DNA of 64,000 bases, from contig DATNPH010000106.1 in NCBI GenBank assembly GCA_036703315.1, positions 1-64,000 of the forward strand, given 5' to 3'. The notes beneath the pieces were generated by a model. It saw nothing but the letters and a program-made list of their open reading frames with translations, was not told the DNA's origin and searched no databases. Positions 35,026-43,066 of this stretch are shown piece by piece (positions within the stretch are counted from its first letter, which is position 1; each line of letters starts with the position of its first letter). The DNA is from DATNPH01 sp036703315. GTDB taxonomy: Bacteria > Cyanobacteriota > Cyanobacteriia > Cyanobacteriales > Coleofasciculaceae. The position numbers and the translations under genes are program-made.

Positions 35026-35499
35026 TTAAACGGAATTCACCAACTGCTCAAACAGCCGGGCGAGGATTGATTCTGGAACTCCGCCAACCAGGGTCTTGAG
35101 TACTGTGTGATCAGAACTCATGAAGAAAAATTGGGGCACTCCCATGACCTGATACTGTTCCATCTGTGGACGCCATTGAGGATCGTCAACATCGAGCATG
35201 ACAAAGTTTACTTGCGAACCATACTGCTCATGGAACTTCGCTATGCTTGGAGCTACTGACTGACAACTGGTACACCAGTCTGCATAGAACTCAACCAAGG
35301 TTGGCTTCCCATTAGTCATGGCACTTTCGTAAGGAAGCGACTGTTGTGCCATTTCTCTAAGAGAAATTAGCCCCAGGGTTGGTGAGGCTGACGCGGCAGG
35401 TTGATCAAAGCGAGTCAGAAGAAAAGAAATACTAAAAAATAGGATAATAAATATCCCTGCCAAGAAATAAAATCGCCGTTTTGGCTGGGTGCTGTCCAT
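35026..35499 (-). CDS. Membrane-anchored thioredoxin-like protein (TxlA/HCF164 type)
   Basis: One N-terminal membrane helix (FYFLAGIFIILFFSISFLL) and a thioredoxin domain with the active site WCTSC (C76, C79) and cis-Pro loop MGVPQFFFMS. The pattern and size match TxlA/HCF164, which in thylakoids passes reducing power to cytochrome b6f assembly. It is divergent from nirB with only 125 bases between the starts, and lies upstream of the nirA promoter. Whether it is regulated with nitrogen genes is unknown. Confidence 0.88.
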   Translation of the reverse strand: MDSTQPKRRFYFLAGIFIILFFSISFLLTRFDQPAASASPTLGLISLREMAQQSLPYESAMTNGKPTLVEFYADWCTSCQSVAPSIAKFHEQYGSQVNFVMLDVDDPQWRPQMEQYQVMGVPQFFFMSSDHTVLKTLVGGVPESILARLFEQLVNSV

Positions 35500-35624
35500 T
35501 TGCGTTTGCTATCTATTCACACTCATCTTAAACTGGGTTTCGGAACATGACCTGGGGCTTGCGCTACAAGAAAACCTCAGTCAGAGTAAATTTAGATTCT
35601 TGCCATAACCAAAACCTTGAGATA

Positions 35625-36926
35625 ATGTCAACTGTTTTAGAACAAGCTACTACTGCGGCAAAGCAGGGGAATTGGTCACTACTTAATCAATACTTGCAGC
35701 AACTGCCACTCGGTAAGCACGCGACAGATGACACCGAGAAGTCAGCGCTACTGAACGATGCCGATTTAGAGCAGGTACTGAACCTGGCTTTAGATGTCCT
35801 CACTGTCGGGGATTTTCAAGAACGCTGGGAAGTGGCGAAGATGTTTCCTAAATTGGGAACGATCGCGATCGCTCCTTTAATTGAAATTCTCGAAGACGAC
35901 GAGGCGGATCTGGAATTACGCTGGTTTACGACTCGCATCCTAGGGGAATTTAATCATCCCAGTGTGATCACCACGCTGGTAGATTTGCTCAAAACGGCTG
36001 AGGATGAAGATTTAGCTGCCATGGCAGCAACAACGCTCTCCCATTTGGGTAACTCGGCAGTGGACGCCCTCGCTAATTTATTACCGAATCCAGAGACGAG
36101 GTCGTTGGCAACTACGGCACTGTCCCAAATTCGTCGCCCGGAAATTATTGCTCCCTTGCTTAGCGTCGTTCATGACCCTCAAGTGTCAGTACGTGCTACG
36201 GCGATTGAAGCCCTCAGTAGCTTCCATGACCCTAGAATTCCTCCTGTCCTCCTCAATGCGTTGGATGACCGTGCGGCAACTGTGAGAAAGGAAGCGGTAA
36301 TTGGTCTAGGTCTGCGATCTGATCTTCAGGAAGAATTAGACCTACTCAATCGGCTCAAACCGCTACTCTATGACTTCAATATAGAAGTTTGCCAGCAAAC
36401 AGCGATCGCCTTGGGGCGCTTGGGAACTGATCAGGCAGTTGTTGCTTTATTTGACGTACTTAAGTCACCAGCAACGCCACTTCCGTTACAACTCGACATT
36501 ATCCGTGCATTGGGTTGGGTAGGCAGTGCCAAGACTTTAGACTATTTGCAGCCGACACTGGCTCAGTCATCGCTAGAGTGTGCTTTAGAAGTTGTCAGAG
36601 TGCTGGGACGTTTTGAACAGCCACTCAACACAAAAGCTGCCCAGATTCTGGGCGACTTTCTCAACTCGGAACACCCAACAGCAAGAGCCACCCCAATTAA
36701 ACAAGCTGTAGCGCAGGCATGGGGACAGTTGGGAGACGTTAATGCAATTGATGCATTAGTCGGGCTATTGGCAGATCCAGTGGATAGTGTCAGATTGCAC
36801 GCGATCGCAGCGCTGAAAAACTTCCCAACTATCTACGAGAAATTAGAGCAGTTGACAGCTGACGAGCAACTCGCACCAGCCTTAAAACAAGGAGTAGCGA
36901 TCGCGCTTGCGGAATGGAAAATCTAA
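35625..36926 (+). CDS. nirB: HEAT-repeat protein, probable NirB
   Basis: About 433 residues from ATG 35625 (an open frame reaches 35547, but the extra 26 residues look unrelated). It is built of HEAT/PBS-lyase-like helical repeats, for example LEDDEADLELRWFTTRILGEF, LADPVDSVRLHAIAAL and DDRAATVRKEAVIGLG. In Anabaena the nirB gene lies between nirA and ntcB and is needed for full nitrite reductase activity and for keeping the nirA operon low without nitrate. The present gene holds that position (nirA on one side, ntcB on the other). The assignment rests on position and on my recollection that NirB has such repeats. No lyase activity is implied. Confidence 0.72.
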   Translation: MSTVLEQATTAAKQGNWSLLNQYLQQLPLGKHATDDTEKSALLNDADLEQVLNLALDVLTVGDFQERWEVAKMFPKLGTIAIAPLIEILEDDEADLELRWFTTRILGEFNHPSVITTLVDLLKTAEDEDLAAMAATTLSHLGNSAVDALANLLPNPETRSLATTALSQIRRPEIIAPLLSVVHDPQVSVRATAIEALSSFHDPRIPPVLLNALDDRAATVRKEAVIGLGLRSDLQEELDLLNRLKPLLYDFNIEVCQQTAIALGRLGTDQAVVALFDVLKSPATPLPLQLDIIRALGWVGSAKTLDYLQPTLAQSSLECALEVVRVLGRFEQPLNTKAAQILGDFLNSEHPTARATPIKQAVAQAWGQLGDVNAIDALVGLLADPVDSVRLHAIAALKNFPTIYEKLEQLTADEQLAPALKQGVAIALAEWKI

Positions 36927-36929
36927 GGA

Positions 36930-37368
36930 TTTCGCTGTACTCGTTTATATGAACTACCTCGACCTGCAACGCGGAGGTCGGGGTTTCTGCATCCCCGACA
37001 GTAGGTTGAGATTTCAGACGTTTCATCTGGGCTAGTTGCTTCATCCCTCCGCAACTCTTGCGAGTCTTAGGGGAAGAAGTAGAGCTAGATCCATCACCGT
37101 CTACGAGGTTCGTTCCAAACCCTGGCAGCGTTCCTTGAACCCAGTAAAGACAGACCTCAGCAGAAGCAATATCGCGATCTTGTTGATAGCCGCACTCAGC
37201 ACAATACTCAGCACAATGATGAATAATACGTTCATCCAAAGTTTTTGGCTGCTGATGCCCACATCTAGGACAAGTTTGAGAAGGTTTCACCTTGCGGGTA
37301 GGAACTTCAACAAATTGTCCCCCACCCTCCTCAACTTTGTACCGAATTGCACACTTCAACATTCCCAA
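36930..37368 (-). pseudogene. C-terminal remnant of a TnpB (IS200/IS605 family) gene
   Basis: Minus-strand frame with the TnpB zinc ribbon (PSQTCPRCGHQQPKTLDER, then CAECGYQQDRD) and the following RuvC-III segment (DRDIASAEV). The tail GTNLVDGDGSSSTSSPK and CGGMKQLAQMKRLKSQPTVGDAETPTS is typical of cyanobacterial IS605-group proteins. Only about 150 of the usual 400 residues remain. An upstream stop near 37390 and the lack of the RuvC-I/II part show that it is dead. The open frame continues past the old end into nirB at 36829. It lies in the nirB-ntcB gap and so marks an old insertion in the nitrate island. Confidence 0.8.
36977..36999 (-). ncRNA. Hairpin at the 3' end of the TnpB remnant (possible relic omega-RNA/right end)
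   Basis: Seven-base perfect stem GTCGGGG/CCCCGAC with a 9-nt loop, inside the last codons of the TnpB fragment (VGDAETPTS region). In IS200/IS605 elements the 3' end of tnpB and the adjacent right end form the guide-RNA scaffold with such GC-rich stems. No transcript can be claimed; this is a structural resemblance, low confidence as RNA. Confidence 0.3.
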
Positions 37369-37433
37369 CCACGGAAGGCACAGGCTGTATCAAGCTCTAC
37401 TAAACTCCAACAGCAAATCTATTATTGTCATGG

Positions 37434-37450
37434 CATTACAGAATGTAATG
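37434..37450. promoter_or_regulatory. Inverted repeat before ntcB, possible LysR-type operator
   Basis: CATTACA, GAA, TGTAATG: 7-bp perfect arms with a 3-bp spacer, ending 14 bases before the ntcB ATG. It contains a T-N11-A core, as LysR-type regulators bind. Autoregulation of NtcB would fit, but the site is close to the start codon and to the TnpB debris, so it could be a remnant of the insertion. Confidence 0.4.
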
Positions 37451-37464
37451 TTATTTAAATAACT

Positions 37465-38499
37465 ATGCGGATCGAGCAGTTACAAGCCTTTCTGGCTGTT
37501 GCTGAAACCGGTAGCTTTGGACAAGCCGCTCGCAAGTGTGATGTCACTCAGTCTACAGTCAGCCGTCAAATTCAGTCCTTGGAAGCCGATTTGGGTTTGC
37601 CACTGTTTCATCGCACTAGCGTTGCTAAGTTGACATTGGGAGGGGAACATTTATTGCCTCATGCTCGCAAAATCTGTCAGGAGTGGGAAAATGCCACGCA
37701 GGAATTAGCCGATTTGATGGCAGGAAAGCAGCCAGAACTCTGTGTAGCGGCAATTCACTCGGTTTGTGCCTACTATCTACCTCCTGGATTACAGCAGTTT
37801 TGTCGTGACTACCCCAATGTGCAGTTGCGGGTGACGGCGTTGGGAAGCGATCGCGCTCTGAAAGTCCTTCGAGATGGCTTGGTTGATATCGCGATCGTGA
37901 TGAATAATCGCTTTTTAACCTCCAGTCCGGACATGGTTGTAGATGTGCTCTACAACGAGTCAATTGAGGTCTTGATGGCGTCAAATCATCCCCTGAGTCA
38001 GTATGAACAGATACCTTGGTCAGAACTGATCAACTATCCACAGGTCGTATTCAAGGATGGCTATGGGATGCAACGCTTGGTACAAGAGCGATTTGCTCGG
38101 CTGGGAGCCAAGTTGCAAGCCGTTATGGAGTTAAATAGTCTCGAAGCGTTTCGAGGCGTTGTGCGACAAGGAGAAATAATTGCTCTGTTGCCTCAGTCAG
38201 CTTTAGTGGAGGCTCACCATGACCCAACCTTAGCAATCCGATCCATCGCTAACCTCCCACCGTCAATCGATACGCCAAGCAACATTGTCAGCAATATCTC
38301 GATACCAGATTCTAGTTCTAGCTTGACTCGTCAGGTCGTCTTGGTCACGACTCAAGACCGCCTACAAATTCCACCGATTCAGCACTTTTGTCAACTGATT
38401 CGCCAGCTAGAGCTACCAACTATTAATGGATTCAGCAGCCAGAAGCCAACTAAGCCTCATAAACCGCTTGATAGTCACCGATTAACGGTCAACGGTTAG
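37465..38499 (+). CDS. ntcB: LysR-type nitrate-assimilation regulator, probable NtcB
   Basis: N-terminal helix-turn-helix MRIEQLQAFLAVAETGSFGQ and CDVTQSTVSRQIQSLEADLG, then the LysR substrate-binding domain (AIHSVCAYYLPPGLQQF, DGLVDIAIVMNNRFLTSSPD, VVRQGEIIALLPQSALVE). NtcB activates the nirA operon in response to nitrite. The location beside nirB and cnaT matches Anabaena gene order and supports the name. The C-terminal 50 residues (Pro/Lys/Thr-rich) extend beyond the usual NtcB length. Confidence 0.86.
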   Translation: MRIEQLQAFLAVAETGSFGQAARKCDVTQSTVSRQIQSLEADLGLPLFHRTSVAKLTLGGEHLLPHARKICQEWENATQELADLMAGKQPELCVAAIHSVCAYYLPPGLQQFCRDYPNVQLRVTALGSDRALKVLRDGLVDIAIVMNNRFLTSSPDMVVDVLYNESIEVLMASNHPLSQYEQIPWSELINYPQVVFKDGYGMQRLVQERFARLGAKLQAVMELNSLEAFRGVVRQGEIIALLPQSALVEAHHDPTLAIRSIANLPPSIDTPSNIVSNISIPDSSSSLTRQVVLVTTQDRLQIPPIQHFCQLIRQLELPTINGFSSQKPTKPHKPLDSHRLTVNG

Positions 38500-38685
38500 C
38501 TATTTAGAAAATAAGCAGGGGAGGCAAGGGGAGCAAGGGAAGAAAATTTTCTTATTGTGCGCTCGAGCGGATGGCATCTGTCTAGAAAATAGGCAGTGGG
38601 GAGTAGGGAGTGGGAAGATAGATTTTTATTCTTTGTTGTAAGCTTTCATCTTATTCAAAACCCACAGGAAAGAACGAGAACTGCC

Positions 38686-39792
38686 ATGAGTGATGTCTTT
38701 AGGGAACTTTTAAAGAAAGTGGGTAGTGGCGTCCACACGGGTAAAGATTTAAGTCGTGAGGAAGCGGCAATGGCTACCCGAATGATGCTGTTGGAGGAAG
38801 CCACACCCGCACAGATTGGGGCATTTATGATTGCTCACCGGATTAAACGACCCACCAGTGAAGAAGTGGCAGGGATGCTGGATGCTTATGACCAGCTAGG
38901 CCCAAAGCTGCAACCTTGGGGAGTAGAGAATGGGCAAGATTCTTCAACAAAGTCCACATTTTCCCAACCTGTGACGGTATTTGGGACGCCTTATGATGGG
39001 CGATCGCGTACTGCACCAGTGACTTCTCTAACGGCTCTTATCCTCGCTACCGCTGGGGTGCCTGTGCTGATGCATGGGGGCGATTGTATGCCGACTAAGT
39101 ATGGAGTCCCTTTGATTGAGATTTGGCAGGGATTGGGAGTTGACTTCTCAAAACTAACACTGACACAGGTTCAGCAACTGCTGGAAACTATTGGTCTGGG
39201 ATTTATCTATCTGCCACAGCACTTTCCTCAGGCGCATGGACTGGTTGCCTACCGTGACCAAATTGGGAAGCGTCCTCCTGCGGCAACTATGGAGCTAATT
39301 TGGTCTCCTTATGCAGGAGATGCTCATATTGTGGCTGGGTATGTTCATCCCCCGACGGAAGAACGATTTCGAGTAACGTTTGAGTTACGGGGAGTTACTA
39401 ATTTCACCTTAGTCAAGGGGTTGGAGGGAAGCTTTGACTTGCCGCGTGATCGCACTGCCATCATTGCAATTAGTCAACCGGGTACCAGTACAGACTTTGA
39501 TCGCCTCCTGCTTCATCCCCGTGACTATGGTTTTGCCGGTGCAGAAGTGCCTCTCGAATCAACAACTGAGTTGCTAACACAGATGCAGGATGTTTTAAAA
39601 GGCAAATCTTCACAATTGATGCCAGCCGCCATTTGGAATGGTGGGTTTTACCTGTGGCGTTGTGGTGTCTGCTCAGATTTGCCTGAAGGTTTTGCCAAAG
39701 CTGAAGCCCTATTTACTAATGGTCATGTCGCCCAGAAGCTAGTGGAGCTTAGGAAAGCGATCGCATCACTACAGCTAGCTCATCAGCGGTGA
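38686..39792 (+). CDS. cnaT: CnaT-like protein (anthranilate phosphoribosyltransferase family)
   Basis: Glycosyltransferase family 3 fold: FRELLKKVGSGVHTGKDLSREE helical start, TPAQIGAFMIAHRIKRPTSEEV, GTPYDGRSRTAPVTSLTALILA, VLMHGGDCMPTKYG and FIYLPQHFPQ. It resembles TrpD/TrpD2, but in cyanobacteria the paralogue beside ntcB is CnaT, required for nirA operon expression in Anabaena by an unknown mechanism. ATG 38686 is preferred over the longer frame from 38596, whose leader lacks similarity. The glycine-rich phosphoribosyl site is modified (MHGGDCMPTKYG), so true PRPP binding is doubtful. Follows ntcB on the same strand after 186 bases with repeat-like G-rich DNA. Confidence 0.85.
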   Translation: MSDVFRELLKKVGSGVHTGKDLSREEAAMATRMMLLEEATPAQIGAFMIAHRIKRPTSEEVAGMLDAYDQLGPKLQPWGVENGQDSSTKSTFSQPVTVFGTPYDGRSRTAPVTSLTALILATAGVPVLMHGGDCMPTKYGVPLIEIWQGLGVDFSKLTLTQVQQLLETIGLGFIYLPQHFPQAHGLVAYRDQIGKRPPAATMELIWSPYAGDAHIVAGYVHPPTEERFRVTFELRGVTNFTLVKGLEGSFDLPRDRTAIIAISQPGTSTDFDRLLLHPRDYGFAGAEVPLESTTELLTQMQDVLKGKSSQLMPAAIWNGGFYLWRCGVCSDLPEGFAKAEALFTNGHVAQKLVELRKAIASLQLAHQR

Positions 39793-39818
39793 ATAAAGTT
39801 ATTATTTCCTGCTTTCAT

Positions 39819-39853
39819 CCCATCGCCAAACTCGAGTTTGGCGTGGGGCTTTT
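39819..39853 (+). terminator. Rho-independent-type terminator after cnaT
   Basis: A perfect 20-bp palindrome (CGCCAAACTCGAGTTTGGCG) extended by CCCA/TGGGG outside and followed by CTTTTC. It lies about 30 bases after the cnaT stop. Good candidate for ending the ntcB-cnaT transcript. Confidence 0.65.
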
Positions 39854-39929
39854 CGGTGATTAAGCTAAACAATTCGTTAGCTAGTTTCAACACCGCCCGC
39901 CCAGGAATCCCCATCTTCGGTACTTTTTT

Positions 39930-40081
39930 GGGGAGGAATGGGCGGTCAGGGATAGTGGTTAGTTGTTAATAGTTAGTAGATCGTAACTCTTGTTAAATAG
40001 GAAAAGAAAACTATAAATCCTACTAACTACTATTCACTGTCCTACTAACTCAATCCCTGCCTTCTTAAGGCGGGGTTGTCA
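39930..40081. repeat. Dispersed intergenic element, copy B
   Basis: Starts with GGGGAGGAATGGGCGG and ends with AACTCAATCCCTGCCTT, CTT, AAGGCGGGGTT. It shares both ends with the element at 16633-16772, while the interior (TAGTGGTTAGT repeats) differs. The start pairs with ACCGCCC at 39892-39898 to give a long hairpin. The right-end hairpin directly follows the stop of the Cys-repeat gene on the minus strand. Confidence 0.5.
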
Positions 40082-40729
40082 AGGCTTAACTGGATTAATG
40101 GGAATGTCCTGCCTAATCTGATTGGTTGGTACCGATATTGTGTTCGGTATAACAGGCGGCTGAGTTGGTAGTGGTGGTGGCGGTGGCGCAACGGTAGGAA
40201 TCAAATTGCGAGGAAAATCTTCGGCAGCAATACAACTATCCAGTAGTCTGGGGATAGTATAGTCAACTTCGCGACTCAAACCGGTCACACACTCAGAAAA
40301 GCGGATCGGCAGCAGACTGCGGCGGCAGTAATCAAGAACAGCCAGTACTTCTGAGCTTCGGGTTCTGTCACTGATATCAGACACACAACGAGATAACTCT
40401 ACAGGGCGTCTTACTTTTGTACAAGTCACCAAAGCGTCCTGCTTAAGAGCTGGCGTTACCAGACTAAGCGTTACAACGCATCTGGATAAATCTTCAGGAC
40501 GTAGCGCCTTAGAACAAGCACCTAACGCCGCGTCCGGAGCAACTCCAGCCAAACGTACTAATTCAGCCGCACAGATTTGAAACTCAGTGAAGGCGGCAGC
40601 AGGTTCCTTGGGAATGGCGATCGCAAACAAGCCAGCGATTACCAACTTAGTTGCACAGAAGCGGGAGAAAGGCAAGAGGAAACGATTTCTACGGCTCGGA
40701 GTGCATCCGATACCACTTTGCCTACGCAT
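40079..40729 (-). CDS. Secreted cysteine-repeat protein, unknown family
   Basis: 216 residues. A basic start with a hydrophobic core (KLVIAGLFAIAIP) and PAAAF suggest a signal peptide, though the start could be later than drawn. Three to four repeats of about 38 residues follow, each with two cysteines in the pattern xxxC-x(5-7)-RPxxLSRCVxxLS (for example GACSKALRPEDLSRCV and TCTKVRRPVELSRCV). A Pro-rich tail (APPPPPLPTQPPVIP) ends the protein. Paired Cys and a secretion signal suggest disulfide-stabilised repeats at the surface. It lies downstream of the HpsJ-like and cyanoexosortase genes on the same strand. I know of no named family. Confidence 0.72.
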   Translation of the reverse strand: MRRQSGIGCTPSRRNRFLLPFSRFCATKLVIAGLFAIAIPKEPAAAFTEFQICAAELVRLAGVAPDAALGACSKALRPEDLSRCVVTLSLVTPALKQDALVTCTKVRRPVELSRCVSDISDRTRSSEVLAVLDYCRRSLLPIRFSECVTGLSREVDYTIPRLLDSCIAAEDFPRNLIPTVAPPPPPLPTQPPVIPNTISVPTNQIRQDIPINPVKP

Positions 40730-40787
40730 AATTGTTTCAAATGAAAGATTTCATTAGGATATGCTACCCGGTTAGAGGCATTTTGAT

Positions 40788-41483
40788 TCACCGTGCCCAT
40801 CGGGTAAGACGCCAAATGTAAATAAACACAAATCCACAGACCAAGGCTCCTAGATTCCATTTGACAGAATTTTTGAGCAGAGCAAAACGTTGATTAACCC
40901 GTAGCTGCTGATACTGAGTTGGTATTATTGTCTGTTTAGCCGAACTAAATTGTGATAATAGTTTCTGTTTGGATTCCTGTGAATTTTGGTTGTTTAGTGA
41001 TTGACCTTGGCTTTTGAAAAAGCTCTCTAAATCTTCGTTTTGTACGGCGCGAAGTTGCTTTTCAAGCTGTTCAATCCGAGTTATATCCTGCTTGTATTTA
41101 ATACTGATTTCATTATTGTTTTTTGCATTTATTCGCATGGTGTTACTGATCCCCAACGGAATCATCAACAGAAAGAATATCCCCAGTAATAAACAAATCC
41201 AGCAGAGAAACTTCAAAAATAGCTCTTCCCAGGGTCTCCGATAATTGGCTTCTCCATAAAAAACTAGCCCTAGCGCCAACAAGGGAACAGGTGCCCGCTC
41301 AATCAAGGCTCCCATCGTCTGAAACTCCCAGACTGGATCCATCAAGTGCAGCGGAATTATTGTAACAATGAAGTCCAATAATGCTAATACTAGTAAACCG
41401 TAGCCAACACAGCGAAGCACAGAGGTAGACCAGGGTTTGTTAATTTGTGAGTAAATGGATTTGTCGCTTTGTATTGGCGTCAT
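40788..41483 (-). CDS. HpsJ-like membrane protein (cyanoexosortase-associated)
   Basis: 231-aa protein with three N-terminal membrane segments (VLRCVGYGLLVLALLDFIVTI, VPLLALGLVFYGEA, FLCWICLLLGIFFLLMIPLG), a long polar coiled coil (KYKQDITRIEQLEKQLRAVQ) and a final helix (NLGALVCGFVFIYIWRL). This layout matches HpsJ-type proteins found beside cyanoexosortases and in hormogonium polysaccharide loci. It probably takes part in sorting or export of extracellular polymers. It precedes the Cys-repeat gene and follows the exosortase-associated gene, 51 bases away. Confidence 0.75.
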   Translation of the reverse strand: MTPIQSDKSIYSQINKPWSTSVLRCVGYGLLVLALLDFIVTIIPLHLMDPVWEFQTMGALIERAPVPLLALGLVFYGEANYRRPWEELFLKFLCWICLLLGIFFLLMIPLGISNTMRINAKNNNEISIKYKQDITRIEQLEKQLRAVQNEDLESFFKSQGQSLNNQNSQESKQKLLSQFSSAKQTIIPTQYQQLRVNQRFALLKNSVKWNLGALVCGFVFIYIWRLTRWAR

Positions 41484-41534
41484 AGGAGTCGAACCTTTTA
41501 TAGTATGAGTCGCCCTTTGTGATGGGATTAAGGC

Positions 41535-42209
41535 TTAAGGTTTTGGAAAGCGTTGCTGCCACCACGGGTACGCTGAAAACAAAGTAGTTTTAAGAATTTC
41601 GTAGGCTTGCTGAGAGGAAGCACCCTTGACAGGAGCAGACATATTTAGCCAGAGACAGCGTGGATCTCTAAGATGTTCCTTACCGAGTAACCAAGGTAGA
41701 AAACGCTCCAGCTTCACATCGTGAGTGTTACGGTTGTTCATAAACTGTTGAGCTGTAACAGTAGTGCCACCGCGTGGGTTAATGCAGGTGTTCAGGTAGG
41801 CTTTTCCCTGGTACGTAAAGAGGCTGTAAAATCCCACTCCTTCTTGATGATATGTATTCGACATCAATGCAGCATTGGGTGGGATAGACGTCAAATTTTG
41901 GAGGAAGAACATGATATCTCCATCGGTATCAACGATGTAGCGCATCTCTAGCTCCAAACGAAAACCGTTGCGAATATATTGATATTGCCTTCCAAACAGA
42001 GATTTTGGCTGTTTGACATGTGAGCTTAGAGGACGGTTTGCCAAAGGCTCCCATCCTGATAACGGCACTTCTGGAGGGAAAACTGAGGGAGCATTAGTAT
42101 AGATACTTGTGTTTGGATCAGCCAGGATTGACCTTCCCAAAACGAATAAGACGCTACCAAAGATTGCAGCCAGAAGTGAAATCCGCCAGGATTTCCAACT
42201 CTTCATCAC
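41535..42209 (-). CDS. Cyanoexosortase A system-associated protein
   Basis: One N-terminal membrane segment (WRISLLAAIFGSVLFVLG) and an extracytoplasmic domain with RQYQYIRNGFRLELEMRYIV, DGDIMFFLQN, SNTYHQEGVGFYSLFTYQGKAYLNTCINPRGG and LLGKEHLRDPRCLWLNMSAP. It lies two bases downstream of the cyanoexosortase gene, which is the usual position of this companion family (related to the EpsI/exosortase-associated proteins). Exact role unknown; perhaps it helps processing of PEP-CTERM proteins. Confidence 0.8.
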   Translation of the reverse strand: MMKSWKSWRISLLAAIFGSVLFVLGRSILADPNTSIYTNAPSVFPPEVPLSGWEPLANRPLSSHVKQPKSLFGRQYQYIRNGFRLELEMRYIVDTDGDIMFFLQNLTSIPPNAALMSNTYHQEGVGFYSLFTYQGKAYLNTCINPRGGTTVTAQQFMNNRNTHDVKLERFLPWLLGKEHLRDPRCLWLNMSAPVKGASSQQAYEILKTTLFSAYPWWQQRFPKP

Positions 42210-42211
42210 CC

Positions 42212-43066
42212 TTAGGACTCCATAGACTCCTGATTTTCCGGTTTAGCTTGTTGAAGTAGAAGCAGGCAAAATAGCCCGAACAACAGCACAGCAATCATAG
42301 AGAAGAGCACTGAGCCGTCCCCTGTATGCCAGTAATTGAATGCTTCTTGCCTAGAGGAGGCTACCAAAACAGCCATTATGGCAACCCGAATCCCGTTGAC
42401 GACAAATGCCACGAGGACAGCTACAATCGGCACAAAGATTTTTTTGATCCCCCTTACGGGGAACATGATCAAAAAAAGAGCCGATAGACTCAGTAACTGT
42501 GTTATGGATTCAATGCCAGAACAGCCAGGATATACTTCAACATATCCAGTTGGAAGCTCAATATTGAGTCCAGCTCGAGATACCTCAAAACCTGAATACC
42601 AAAGGGTAAAAGTCGCAAATTTAGCCGTTAATAGCGATGGATCAACCAGCGATGACAGTAGTACCTGAGGCCCGCCAAGAAAAAATAGACTTGTTAGTTC
42701 CTGCCAGTACTGCTTTAATCCCTTAAAGTCAGAAGCCAGAAGGGCAAGACCGAGGGCACTAATAAGTGGTGAGAGAAGAAGGAAGTAACCATCAGGCAGG
42801 GACGTGCTTTTGAGAAGTACCAATGCCAAAATTGCTGCACCCAAACAGCTGGCGAAAATTCCACTATTTAGCTTTAATCTGTCACGTTTGTTCCACACTA
42901 GGAATGAGGTAGCTAGCCAAAACAGGATACTGTTGCCCAAGAGGTTAATTTTATCAGTTTTATAGATCAAAGTTAGGTGAATCGCTATTAAGCCAGCAGC
43001 GATTCCCAATAGCCAAAATTGGAAGTTTCTTAACGATCTAGCTGAGGAAAGGTAAGTGGCTTTCAT
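42212..43066 (-). CDS. Cyanoexosortase A
   Basis: Multi-pass membrane transpeptidase of the exosortase/archaeosortase family, which removes PEP-CTERM tails and may attach proteins to surface glycans. The catalytic triad is visible: Cys182 in VEVYPGCSGIES, Arg227 in FVVNGIRVAIM and His247 in NYWHTGDGSVLF. About eight membrane helices. Its product is translated ahead of the associated protein in the same transcript. The one clear PEP-CTERM substrate in the window (43729-44439) lies upstream on the same strand. Confidence 0.87.
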   Translation of the reverse strand: MKATYLSSARSLRNFQFWLLGIAAGLIAIHLTLIYKTDKINLLGNSILFWLATSFLVWNKRDRLKLNSGIFASCLGAAILALVLLKSTSLPDGYFLLLSPLISALGLALLASDFKGLKQYWQELTSLFFLGGPQVLLSSLVDPSLLTAKFATFTLWYSGFEVSRAGLNIELPTGYVEVYPGCSGIESITQLLSLSALFLIMFPVRGIKKIFVPIVAVLVAFVVNGIRVAIMAVLVASSRQEAFNYWHTGDGSVLFSMIAVLLFGLFCLLLLQQAKPENQESMES

